Shown here piece by piece: positions 1 to 7,147 of a DNA stretch of 64,000 nucleotides (positions are counted from its first letter, which is position 1; each line of letters starts with the position of its first letter). The position numbers and the translations under genes were made by a program. This DNA comes from Rhodosalinus sediminis (GTDB taxonomy: Bacteria; Pseudomonadota; Alphaproteobacteria; Rhodobacterales; Rhodobacteraceae): NCBI RefSeq assembly GCF_003385555.1, contig NZ_QOHR01000004.1, positions 124,001-188,000 on the forward strand, read 5' to 3'. The notes below the pieces were generated by a model, which was not told where the DNA came from, searched no databases, and saw only the letters and a program-made list of their open reading frames with translations.

Positions 1-877
1 GGGCGACGGCGATCGGATGCGCGCCGTCGTCGAGCGCGTGCAGGTGGTGAAAGAGCGCCGCCGCCGCCTCGGCCAGATCGCCCGTCGCCGACAGCGTGAG
101 CTCGCCCGGCACGTCGCCGAAGCCGAGCATCCGCTCGCCCGGACGGGGCGCGGCCGCATCGAGCCGCAGCGCCGCGCGCGGCGCGTAATGCGAGGCGAGC
201 TGCCCCGGCGCCTGCGGCGCGGCCGGGTCGGGCGCGGGCGCGGCGAGGGGCGCGCCCAGCACCGACTCGATCGCCTCGGCCGGCACGCCGCCGGGGCGCA
301 GCAGGCGCGGCGCGGGATCGAGGGCGAGGATCGTCGATTCGACACCCACCGGGCAGGGGCCCGCGTCGAGCACCGCGGCGATCCGGTCGCCGAGCCCCGC
401 GATCACGTGCTCGGGCCGCGTGGGGCTCAGCCGGCCCGAGGGATTGGCCGAGGGCGCGGCGAGCGGCCCGCCCATCGTGGTGAGGAGCGCGCGCGTCGCG
501 GCCTGGTCCGGCACGCGCACGGCGAGCGTCTCGAGCCCCGCGGTCACGCCGGGGGCGAGCCCGTGCCCGGCCTGCAGCGGCAGCACGAGCGTCAACGGCC
601 CCGGCCAGAAGGCGCGCGCCAGCCGCGCGGCGGTCTCGGGCCAGTGGACGAGCGCCGCCGCGGCCCCGGCGTCGGCGACATGGGCGATCAGCGGGTTGAA
701 GGCGGGGCGTTCCTTGGCCGCGTAGATCGCGGCGACCGCCCCGGGGTTTCGCGCGTCGGCGGCGAGGCCGTAGACCGTCTCGGTCGGGATCGCGACGAGG
801 CGGCCCGCGCGCAGGAGCGCGGCGGCGCGGGCGACGCCGGCGGCGTCGGGGGCGAGGCGGTCGGGCGTGCGGGGCAT
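1..877 (-). CDS. tsaC: L-threonylcarbamoyladenylate synthase (Sua5/TsaC), C-terminus cut by window edge
   Basis: The protein makes threonylcarbamoyl-AMP from threonine, bicarbonate and ATP, the first step of tRNA t6A37 modification in the cytosol. Reading leftward from an ATG at 877, the frame stays open to the window edge, giving about 292 residues without a stop. The YrdC/Sua5 signature is clear near the N-terminus (PTETVYGLAADA followed by IYAAKERPAFNPL), with SPSANPSGRLS-type sequence further on. A PG-x-HYAP motif marks the start of the extra Sua5 C-terminal domain, so this is the long Sua5 form rather than the short TsaC form. It is divergent from the acyl-CoA dehydrogenase gene at 985, sharing a 107-bp intergenic region. 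Family call is firm; the C-terminal end is not visible. Confidence 0.93.
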   Translation of the reverse strand, partial: MPRTPDRLAPDAAGVARAAALLRAGRLVAIPTETVYGLAADARNPGAVAAIYAAKERPAFNPLIAHVADAGAAAALVHWPETAARLARAFWPGPLTLVLPLQAGHGLAPGVTAGLETLAVRVPDQAATRALLTTMGGPLAAPSANPSGRLSPTRPEHVIAGLGDRIAAVLDAGPCPVGVESTILALDPAPRLLRPGGVPAEAIESVLGAPLAAPAPDPAAPQAPGQLASHYAPRAALRLDAAAPRPGERMLGFGDVPGELTLSATGDLAEAAAALFHHLHALDDGAHPIAVA

Positions 878-984
878 TCGTGACGCGGCGTTGCGGTTGC
901 GGGTGCGACAGGCTGACCTAGCCTTCCGTCGGGAAAGCGGGCATACACCCGCCCCGGAGACATGCCAAGCCCGCGAGGTCTTTC

Positions 985-2703
985 ATGCCCTACCACGCCC
1001 CGGTGCCCGAGTACCGATTCCTTCTGGATCATGTCGTGGATTTCCCGAAGGTCGCGGCGACCGACCGCTTCGCCGAGGCCGCGCCGGACGTGGTCGCCGC
1101 CATGCTGACCGAGGCGGGCCGGGTCTGCGAGGAGGTGCTCGCGCCGCTCCAGCGCTCGGGCGACACGCAGCCGGTGCGCTTCGAGAACGGCGTCGTGCGC
1201 CTCTCGCCCGGCTTCGCGGAGGCCTATCGCGCGCTCAGCGACGGCGGCTTCCTCCGCGTTTCGGGGCCGGAGGCGCACGGCGGGCTCGGCTTGCCGATCA
1301 CGGTGGCGACCGCGCTCAACGAGATGATGTCGGGCGCCTGTCTCGCGTCGCAGCTCTCGCCGCTGATGGCGCAGGGCCAGATCGAGGCGCTCGATCACCA
1401 CGCGCCCGAGTGGATCAAGGCGCTCTACATCCCGAAGCTCGCGCGCGGGGAGTGGACGGCGACCATGAACCTGACCGAGCCGCAGGCGGGCTCGGACGTG
1501 GGCGCGGCCGCGACGCGGGCCGAGCCCGCCGACGACGGCACCTACCGGCTCACGGGGCAGAAGATCTACATCACCGGGGGCGACAACGACTTCGCCGACA
1601 ACGTCGCGCACCTCGTCCTCGCGCGTCTGCCGGACGCGCCGGCGGGGACCAAGGGGATCAGCCTCTTTCTCGTGCCGAAGTACATCCCCCGCGAGGACGG
1701 CACGCCGGGCGCGCGGAACGCGATCCGCGTCGTTGGCATCGAGGAGAAACTCGGCCTCCACGCGAGCGCGACCTGCACGCTCGCCTACGAGGGCGCGACC
1801 GGCTGGCTGATCGGCGCGCCCAACAAGGGCATGCGCTGCATGTTCACCATGATGAACAACGCGCGCCTCGGTGTCGGCATGCAGGGGATCGGCGTCGCGG
1901 AGGCCGCCTATCAGCACGCGCTCGCCTATGCGCTGGAGCGCAGGCAGGGTGCGACGCCGGTGGAGGGCGGCACCGGCGCCATCGTCGAGCACGCCGACGT
2001 GCGCCGGATGCTCGCCACGATGAAGGCCGAGCTCTTCGCGGCGCGGGCCGTGGCCTTCGCCTGTGCGGTCGCGATCGACATGGAGACCGCGACGGGCGAG
2101 ACCGGCTGGGCCGCCCGGGCGGCGCTGCTGACGCCGGTGGCGAAGGCCTTCGGCACCGACACGGGGCGCGCGCTCTCCGACACGGGGATCCAGATCTACG
2201 GCGGCATGGGCGTGATCGAGGAAAGCGGTGCCGCTCAGTACTGGCGCGACGTGCGGGTGAGCGCGATCTACGAGGGCACGAACGGCATTCAGGCGATGGA
2301 CCTCGTGGGCCGCAAGCTCGCCGACGGGGGCGAGGCGGCGCAAACGCTCATCGATGAGATCGAGGCGGAGGCCGAGGCGGCGCGCGGCGATCTGCCCGAT
2401 CTCGCCGGCCCCGTCTGGCAGGCCGCCGAGGAGCTGCGCGAGGCGACCGAGGCGCTGGTCGCCACGGGCGATCTCACCGACCGTTTCGCGGGCTCCGTGC
2501 CCTACCTGCGCGCCGTGGCGCGGGTGCTCGGCGGGCACTACCACCTGCGCGCCGCCCGCGCCGAGGGCGGGGCCGGCCCGCGCACCGCGCTCGCGCGGGT
2601 CTACGTCCGCCGCCTCCTGCCCGAGCACGCGGGCCTTCTGGCCGAGGCGCGCGCGGGCGGCGCGGACCTCTACGCGCTCAGCGACGAGGACCTCGCGGCG
2701 TGA
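985..2703 (+). CDS. Acyl-CoA dehydrogenase, DmdC-like
   Basis: A 572-residue FAD-dependent acyl-CoA dehydrogenase that would oxidise an acyl-CoA to the 2,3-enoyl-CoA and pass electrons to ETF. Visible motifs are the mid-domain TMNLTEPQAGSDVG and TGQKIYITGGD, and YEGTNGIQAMDLVGRKL, which carries the usual catalytic-glutamate context. A C-terminal extension of about 110 residues beyond this is typical of the long subfamily that includes DmdC (3-methylmercaptopropionyl-CoA dehydrogenase of DMSP demethylation) and many uncharacterised paralogues. The ATG at 985 follows a GAGG-type ribosome site. Neighbours give no DMSP context, so the substrate is undetermined. It is followed after 91 bp by a metallo-hydrolase on the same strand. 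Confidence 0.9.
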   Translation: MPYHAPVPEYRFLLDHVVDFPKVAATDRFAEAAPDVVAAMLTEAGRVCEEVLAPLQRSGDTQPVRFENGVVRLSPGFAEAYRALSDGGFLRVSGPEAHGGLGLPITVATALNEMMSGACLASQLSPLMAQGQIEALDHHAPEWIKALYIPKLARGEWTATMNLTEPQAGSDVGAAATRAEPADDGTYRLTGQKIYITGGDNDFADNVAHLVLARLPDAPAGTKGISLFLVPKYIPREDGTPGARNAIRVVGIEEKLGLHASATCTLAYEGATGWLIGAPNKGMRCMFTMMNNARLGVGMQGIGVAEAAYQHALAYALERRQGATPVEGGTGAIVEHADVRRMLATMKAELFAARAVAFACAVAIDMETATGETGWAARAALLTPVAKAFGTDTGRALSDTGIQIYGGMGVIEESGAAQYWRDVRVSAIYEGTNGIQAMDLVGRKLADGGEAAQTLIDEIEAEAEAARGDLPDLAGPVWQAAEELREATEALVATGDLTDRFAGSVPYLRAVARVLGGHYHLRAARAEGGAGPRTALARVYVRRLLPEHAGLLAEARAGGADLYALSDEDLAA

Positions 2704-2794
2704 CCGGCGGGCGGATCAGTCCGCGCGAGCGCCGCGCGCCCTCCGATGGCCGAGCGGGGTCCGCTGCCTTGCCCCCCGGGGAGGGGCGCGCGTG

Positions 2795-3835
2795 ATGGAC
2801 GGGGCCGACGGCATCCGCACCCCGTGGGACAGCCCGCCCGAGGAGGGCGCGGCGATCGAGGTGGCCGAGGGCGTGCTCTGGATGCGGCTGCCGCTGCCGA
2901 TGGCGCTCGACCACGTGAACGTCTACGCGCTCGACGACGGGGACGGCTGGACCATCGTGGACACCGGCGTGAACAGCCGGCGCAGCCGCGCGATCTGGCA
3001 GGCGCTGCTCGACGGCCCGCTGGCGGGCAACCCCGTGCGCCGGGTGATCGTCACGCACCATCACCCCGACCACGTGGGCCTCGCCGGCTGGTTCCGGTCG
3101 GAGCACGGCGCGGAGCTGCTGACCACGCGCACCGCCTGGCTCTTCGCGCGGATGCTGACGCTCGACGAACAGGAGCGCCCCGCGCCGGAGACGCTCGCCT
3201 TCTGGCGCCGGGCCGGGATGGCCGAGGACATCCTCGCCGAGCGCGCCTCGGAGCGGCCCTTCAACTTCGCCGACGTGGTCTGGCCCCTGCCGCTCGGCTT
3301 CACGCGGCTCGCCGAGGGCGGGACGATCCGCATGGGCGGGCGCACATGGGACATCCGCTGCGGCGCCGGGCACGCGCCGGAGCACGCCACCTTCTGGAGC
3401 CGCGACGACGGGCTCGTGCTGACGGGCGATCAGGCGATTCTCTCGATCAGCTCCAACATCGGCGTCTACGCCACCGAGCCCGAGGCCGACCCGCTCTCGG
3501 ACTGGCTGGAGGCCTGCGCGCGCCTCGCCACCCACGCGCGGCCCGATCAGCTCGCCCTCGCGGGGCACAAGCTGCCCTTCACCGGGCTGCCGCTCCGCCT
3601 GCACCAGTTGATCGAGAACCACCACGGCGCGCTCGACCGGCTGGAGCGTCACCTCGAGACGCCGCGCACCGCCGCCGGGTGTTTCCCGGCGCTCTTCAAG
3701 CGCGAGATCGGGCGCGGCGAGTACGGCCTCGCCCTCGTCGAGGCGGTCGCGCATCTCAACCACCTGCATCAGGCCGGCCGCGCCGTCCGCCGCCTGACCG
3801 AGCACGGCGCCTGGGAATACCGCCGCGCCGGCTGA
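2795..3835 (+). CDS. MBL-fold metallo-hydrolase
   Basis: A 346-residue metallo-beta-lactamase-fold hydrolase. The metal-binding HxHxDH motif appears as THHHPDHVG near residue 90, with later ligand contexts in the segments GAGHAPEH and LTGDQ, and AGHKLPF towards the C-terminus. Such proteins hydrolyse thioesters, lactones or glyoxalase-type substrates using two metal ions; the substrate cannot be read here. It lies just downstream of an acyl-CoA dehydrogenase, so an acyl-CoA thioesterase-like role is possible but only inferred. The start is the ATG at 2795; an in-frame GTG sits immediately before it at 2792. GGGGAGGGG upstream is a good ribosome site. Confidence 0.85.
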   Translation: MDGADGIRTPWDSPPEEGAAIEVAEGVLWMRLPLPMALDHVNVYALDDGDGWTIVDTGVNSRRSRAIWQALLDGPLAGNPVRRVIVTHHHPDHVGLAGWFRSEHGAELLTTRTAWLFARMLTLDEQERPAPETLAFWRRAGMAEDILAERASERPFNFADVVWPLPLGFTRLAEGGTIRMGGRTWDIRCGAGHAPEHATFWSRDDGLVLTGDQAILSISSNIGVYATEPEADPLSDWLEACARLATHARPDQLALAGHKLPFTGLPLRLHQLIENHHGALDRLERHLETPRTAAGCFPALFKREIGRGEYGLALVEAVAHLNHLHQAGRAVRRLTEHGAWEYRRAG

Positions 3836-3921
3836 GCCGGCGCCGCCGCGCTTGCCCGAAGGGGGGCGACGCGGTATCCCTGCGCAGGGAAACGCAAGCG
3901 GCAGCCGAAGGACAGGGACCC

Positions 3922-4059
3922 ATGGCCGAGAACCACGAACACGGCAAGATGGACATCACCGAGCAGGAAAAGACCTTCGAGGGCTTCGTGAAGGCCTCGA
4001 TCTGGGTCGCGGGCGTGGCGATCGGCATTCTCGTCTTCCTCGCGATCTTCAACTCCTGA
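3922..4059 (+). CDS. aa3-type cytochrome c oxidase subunit IV
   Basis: A 45-residue protein with a charged N-terminus (MAENHEHGKMDITEQEKTF) and one transmembrane helix (about residues 24-43, SIWVAGVAIGILVFLAIF). This is the pattern of the small bacterial subunit IV of aa3 cytochrome c oxidase (COX_aa3_SU4), a single-helix accessory subunit in the inner membrane. The other oxidase subunits are not in the window, so the gene is an orphan relative to the main cox locus, which is common in Rhodobacteraceae. The start is supported by AGGGACCC just upstream. Confidence 0.88.
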   Translation: MAENHEHGKMDITEQEKTFEGFVKASIWVAGVAIGILVFLAIFNS

Positions 4060-4075
4060 TCGCGTCCGCGCGCCC

Positions 4076-4702
4076 GTGCAGCGGCGGCGGTTTCTGCTAC
4101 TGCCCTTCACCGCCGTGGTCGCGGGCTGCGGGCCGCCGAACATGGGCGCCTGGGCGCCGGACGAGGTCGTGGCGCGCGCGGCATACGCCAGCGACGCGCC
4201 GCCGATGGTCCGGCTCTACACCATGGTCAGCAACCGGACCGGCGCCGGCGCGCACACGAGCCTGCTGATCAACGCCTCGCAGCAGGTGATCTTCGACCCC
4301 GCCGGCAACGTCGAGCATCCGGACGTGCCCGAGCGCAACGATGTCCTCTTCGGCGTCACGCCGGAATTCGAGCGCGTCTACCGCAGCGCTCACGCGCGCG
4401 AGACCTATCATGTCGTCGTGCAGACGAAGATCGTCTCGCCCGAGGTGGCGGAGATGGCGCTGCGCAAGGTGCAGGCGGCCGGCCCGGTGCAGCCCGCGCG
4501 CTGCACTCTGGTGACGGCGCGCCTCCTCTCCGAGCTTCCGGGCTTCGAAAGCCTCCGCCCCGTCTGGTTCCCGAAGCGGCTGATGGAGGACTTCGAGCGC
4601 CTGCCGGGCGTCGAGACGGAGAAGCTCGTCGAATACGACGACCCGGACAAGTTCGAGGCGATCATGTCCTACGACGGCCCGGAGACCGGCAGCCGCCCCT
4701 GA
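4076..4702 (+). CDS. Conserved lipoprotein of unknown function
   Basis: A 208-residue protein starting with GTG at 4076. The N-terminus reads MQRRRFLLLPFTAVVAGC: a hydrophobic signal ending in a lipobox (VAGC, lipidated Cys about residue 18). The RRRFLL stretch resembles a Tat twin-arginine signal. The mature part is soluble and contains the segments LYTMVSNRTGAGAHTSLLINASQQVIFDPAGN and ETYHVVVQTKIVS. It resembles a family of Rhodobacteraceae envelope lipoproteins for which I know no function. It follows the oxidase subunit IV gene by 16 bp and ends next to the convergent azlD gene. Confidence 0.75.
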   Translation: MQRRRFLLLPFTAVVAGCGPPNMGAWAPDEVVARAAYASDAPPMVRLYTMVSNRTGAGAHTSLLINASQQVIFDPAGNVEHPDVPERNDVLFGVTPEFERVYRSAHARETYHVVVQTKIVSPEVAEMALRKVQAAGPVQPARCTLVTARLLSELPGFESLRPVWFPKRLMEDFERLPGVETEKLVEYDDPDKFEAIMSYDGPETGSRP

Positions 4703-5041
4703 TCAGACGAGCCAGAGCCCGAGGCCGAGCGTCGCCGCACCGGCGCCGATCGACAGGAGCACGTTCTTCGTCGCCACGCCGAGGCCGAGCGTCACCCCCG
4801 CCGCGGCGAGGCGCGCGGGCTCGGGCGTGCCGCCCGTGGCCGAGGGCCAGAGCACCATCGGCGCCACCAGCCCGGGCAGCACCGCGACCGCCGTGTAGCG
4901 CAGGTGCCGCAGGAGCCAGGCAGGCAGGGCGCGGTCGCCCACGAGCCCGAGAAACACGAAGCGCAGCCCGAAACTGCCGAGCCCGAGGCCGAGGATCACG
5001 AGCCAGAGCTCGCCCGTTTCGATCGCCGCGTCGCCGGTCAT
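4703..5041 (-). CDS. azlD: AzlD family branched-chain amino acid transport protein
   Basis: A 112-residue, very hydrophobic protein with about four membrane helices (first: LWLVILGLGLGSFGLRFVFLG). It matches the small AzlD subunit that works with AzlC to export branched-chain amino acids across the inner membrane. Its start codon overlaps the stop of the AzlC gene by four bases (ATGA at 5038-5041), which shows translational coupling. The stop codon abuts the end of the convergent lipoprotein gene. Confidence 0.88.
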   Translation of the reverse strand: MTGDAAIETGELWLVILGLGLGSFGLRFVFLGLVGDRALPAWLLRHLRYTAVAVLPGLVAPMVLWPSATGGTPEPARLAAAGVTLGLGVATKNVLLSIGAGAATLGLGLWLV

Positions 5042-5754
5042 TGGGCGCGCGCCTTGCGTCGCTCCACCCAGACCTCGGTCTGCGCGCCGGCGGTCATCGC
5101 GGCGAGCGCGGCCAGGATCAGCCCGAGATTGTAGGGCAGGAAGGCGAGGCCGAGCGCCAGCGCGACCGAGACGCCCGCGGCCACCACATGCGCGAGCGTG
5201 CGCAGCATCGGCGCGATCAGCGCGAGGAAGGTGATCGGCACCGCGAAATCGAGCGGCACGCCCGCCGGGATCGCCGTGCCCACCAGCGCGCCGACGACCG
5301 TCATGATGTACCAGAGCGGGCAGATCGGCGCGACGGTGCCCCAGAAATAGGCGAGCTTATCGGAGAGCGACATGCGGTCGCGCTCGTATTTCACGGCGCC
5401 GAGGGCATAAGTCTGATCGACGAGGAAATAGGCCACGAGCGCGCGCTGCCAGAGCGGCGCCTGGCCCAAGTGCGGCGTGAGCGAGGCCGAGTACATCGCC
5501 ATGCGCAGGTTCACCGCCAGCGCCGAGGCGAGCACGATCGCCGTCGGCGCATTCTCGGTGAGAAGCTGGAGCGCCGCGAACTGCGACGCGCCCGCGATCA
5601 CCACGACCGAGAAGCTCAGCGCCTCGAGCACGTTCAGCCCCGCCTCGGTCGCCACCACGCCGAAGAGCAGCGCGAAGGGCGAGACCACGAGCGTGAAGGG
5701 CAGCGCGTCGCGCACCCCTTGCATGAAGGCGCCGCGCGGGGAAGATGTCGCCAT
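5038..5754 (-). CDS. azlC: AzlC family ABC-independent amino acid exporter subunit
   Basis: A 238-residue membrane protein with the AzlC family pattern: FMQGVRDALPFTLVVSPFALLFG, then VVIAGASQFAALQLL and LLTENAPTAIVL. It is the large subunit of the AzlCD branched-chain amino acid exporter. The open frame extends further upstream, but the MATSSPRGAFMQG start at 5754 is chosen because the family begins here and the upstream extension has no membrane or conserved character. It overlaps azlD by four bases. mobA lies divergently at 5830. Confidence 0.88.
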   Translation of the reverse strand: MATSSPRGAFMQGVRDALPFTLVVSPFALLFGVVATEAGLNVLEALSFSVVVIAGASQFAALQLLTENAPTAIVLASALAVNLRMAMYSASLTPHLGQAPLWQRALVAYFLVDQTYALGAVKYERDRMSLSDKLAYFWGTVAPICPLWYIMTVVGALVGTAIPAGVPLDFAVPITFLALIAPMLRTLAHVVAAGVSVALALGLAFLPYNLGLILAALAAMTAGAQTEVWVERRKARAQ

Positions 5755-5829
5755 GCGATGGCTCCTGACAGACCCGGCCCCCGGCCATAGACCCGCCGCA
5801 GCGCGGATGCAAACCGGGCCGGCGCCCGC

Positions 5830-6423
5830 GTGAAGGTCGTGGGCGTGATCCTCGCCGGCGGCCGCGCGCGGCGCATGGGAGGCGGCGACAAGGCGCTCGC
5901 CGAGCTCGCGGGCCGGCCGCTCGCCGTGCATGTGGCCGCGCGGCTCTCGGGCCATGTCGCGGCGCTCGCGCTCAACGCGAACGGCGATCCGGCGCGCTTC
6001 GCCGCGCTGGGCCTGCCGGTGCTGCCCGATCCCCTGCCGGGGCGGCCCGGGCCGCTCGCCGGGGTGCTCGCCGCGCTCGACTGGGCGGCGGGGCAGGGGG
6101 CGGCGGCCGCGGTGACGGCGCCGGCGGACACCCCCTTCCTGCCGCCCGATCTGGTGCCCCGTCTCCGCGACGCATCAGGCGAGGGCGCGCGCCCGGCGCT
6201 CGCCGCGGGCCCCGCGGGCGGGCTGCACCCGCTCTGCGCGCTCTGGCCCGTGCGCCTCGCCCCGGCGCTGCGCGTCGCGCTCGACCGCGGCGCGGCGAAG
6301 GTGCGCGATTTCGCCGCCGGTCAGGGGGCGGCGACGGTCGCCTTCGCGTCGGAGGCGGCCTTCTTCAACGTGAACACGCCCGAGGATCTCGCCGCCGCGC
6401 GGGCGGAGCTGGCGGCGCGATGA
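5830..6423 (+). CDS. mobA: Molybdenum cofactor guanylyltransferase MobA
   Basis: MobA attaches GMP to molybdopterin to form MGD, the cofactor of DMSO-reductase-family enzymes. The 197-residue protein begins VVGVILAGGRARRMGGGDKAL, the nucleotide-binding signature of the family, with DPLPGRPGPLAG and APADTPFLP (the metal-binding aspartate region) following, and FFNVNTPEDLAAA near the C-terminus. The start is GTG at 5830. No molybdoenzyme is encoded nearby. The stop codon overlaps a short downstream open frame by an ATGA. Confidence 0.93.
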   Translation: MKVVGVILAGGRARRMGGGDKALAELAGRPLAVHVAARLSGHVAALALNANGDPARFAALGLPVLPDPLPGRPGPLAGVLAALDWAAGQGAAAAVTAPADTPFLPPDLVPRLRDASGEGARPALAAGPAGGLHPLCALWPVRLAPALRVALDRGAAKVRDFAAGQGAATVAFASEAAFFNVNTPEDLAAARAELAAR

Positions 6424-6686
6424 CGATCGACACCGCGCTCAGGGTGGACGGGTCCGGCGGCCCCGACCGCGGGCCGCGCCCCGAGACGGACGCGATCCGG
6501 GCCTCGCGCCACGGCTCAGGGCGTCGCGCCGCCGAGGCCTGGATCGCCGCCCGGCTGGAGGAAGAGATCGCCGCCGGCCGCCGCTTGCACGCAGCCGGGC
6601 GAGATCCGCGCCGCGGCGGTGGCGCGGGTTGCGACGCGGGACCGCGCCGCCTAGATCCCTCCTGTCACTGGAAGGATCGCCGATGA
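6420..6686 (+). CDS. Possible small protein coupled to mobA
   Basis: An 88-codon open frame starts at the ATG that overlaps the mobA stop (ATGA), the usual sign of translational coupling. The product is arginine-, glycine- and alanine-rich, with one helix-like stretch (AAEAWIAARLEEEIAAGRRL). I recognise no family. Its 3' end overlaps the start of the MerR gene by four bases and runs through that gene's likely promoter and operator, which argues against it being real. It may be chance openness in GC-rich DNA. Confidence 0.22.
   Translation: MTIDTALRVDGSGGPDRGPRPETDAIRASRHGSGRRAAEAWIAARLEEEIAAGRRLHAAGRDPRRGGGAGCDAGPRRLDPSCHWKDRR
6629..6656 (+). promoter_or_regulatory. Putative promoter of the MerR/CueR-type gene
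   Basis: TTGCGA (6629-6634) and CTAGAT (6651-6656) are separated by 16 bp. The arrangement resembles other candidate sigma-70 promoters in this window (TTGxxx then CTAGxx). It would place the transcription start near 6663, about 20 nt before the MerR start codon and inside the 23-bp palindrome. Confidence 0.4.
6655..6677. promoter_or_regulatory. MerR/CueR-type operator palindrome
   Basis: The 23-bp sequence ATCCCTCC-TGTCACT-GGAAGGAT is an inverted repeat with only three mismatched pairs around its centre at 6666. GGAAGG/CCTTCC arms spaced by a short core are the hallmark of CueR/HmrR operators. It ends five bases before the start codon of the copper-type MerR gene, so it most likely mediates autoregulation. 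Confidence 0.65.
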
Positions 6687-7066
6687 ACATCTCCAAGGCC
6701 GCCGGGGCGGCGGGGCTGCCGGTCAAAACCGTGCGCTACTACGCCGACATCGGGCTCGTCGCGCCCGCCGGGCGCACCGCCTCGGGCTACCGCGACTACG
6801 ACGACGCGGCGGTGCGCAAGCTCGCCTTCGTGCGCCGCGCGCGGGAGTTCGGCTTCACCATCGAGGAATGCCGCGACCTTCTGGGTCTCTACGAGGACCG
6901 CGGCCGGTCGAGCGCGGACGTCAAGCGCATCGCCGCCAAGCGCCTTGAGGAGATCGAGGCCAAGCAGCGCGCGTTGCAGGCGCTGCACGACGAGCTCTCG
7001 GAACTCGTCTGCGCCTGTCACGGCGACGATCGTCCCGATTGTCCGATCCTCGATCACCTCGGCTGA
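6683..7066 (+). CDS. cueR: Copper-responsive MerR-family regulator (CueR/HmrR)
   Basis: A 127-residue MerR-family transcription factor. It starts MNISKAAGAAGLPVKTVRYY, the helix-turn-helix of the family, and a dimerisation helix follows. At the C-terminus, Cys112 and Cys120 in CACHGDDRPDCPILDHL occupy the same positions as the Cu(I)-binding pair of E. coli CueR, with an additional Cys110. Metal binding would switch the regulator to activate copper-export genes such as copA, none of which is in the window. A 23-bp palindromic operator lies immediately upstream. The start at 6683 is fixed by the conserved N-terminus. Confidence 0.9.
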   Translation: MNISKAAGAAGLPVKTVRYYADIGLVAPAGRTASGYRDYDDAAVRKLAFVRRAREFGFTIEECRDLLGLYEDRGRSSADVKRIAAKRLEEIEAKQRALQALHDELSELVCACHGDDRPDCPILDHLG

Positions 7067-7070
7067 GGAC

Positions 7071-7096
7071 CGCGATTTTTCGTACGAAAAATCGCG
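7071..7096. repeat. Perfect 26-bp palindrome with TTTTCGTACGAAAA core (copy 1)
   Basis: Bases 7071-7096 equal their own reverse complement. The core TTTTCGTACGAAAA is flanked by CGCGAT/ATCGCG arms. It lies four bases after the cueR stop and before the convergent gene ending at 7148, so it could form a hairpin acting as a bidirectional terminator, or be a protein-binding site. Confidence 0.85.
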
Positions 7097-7116
7097 AGCC
7101 GACGCGCGCGGGGCGG

Positions 7117-7142
7117 GGAGAATTTTCGTACGAAAATTCTCC
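7117..7142. repeat. Perfect 26-bp palindrome with TTTTCGTACGAAAA core (copy 2)
   Basis: A second perfect palindrome with different arms (GGAGAA/TTCTCC) and the same TTTTCGTACGAAAA core, 20 bp from copy 1. It stands five bases past the stop of the convergent membrane-protein gene. The position fits a terminator at each gene end. Confidence 0.85.
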
Positions 7143-7147
7143 GGCGC

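Noticed and set aside
688-2628. A 646-codon bottom-strand open frame at the left end
   Set aside because: It lies antisense to the acyl-CoA dehydrogenase and out of register with the Sua5 gene.
6439-6726. A 95-codon bottom-strand open frame after mobA
   Set aside because: It overlaps the cueR promoter, operator and start; product is low-complexity and has no ribosome site.
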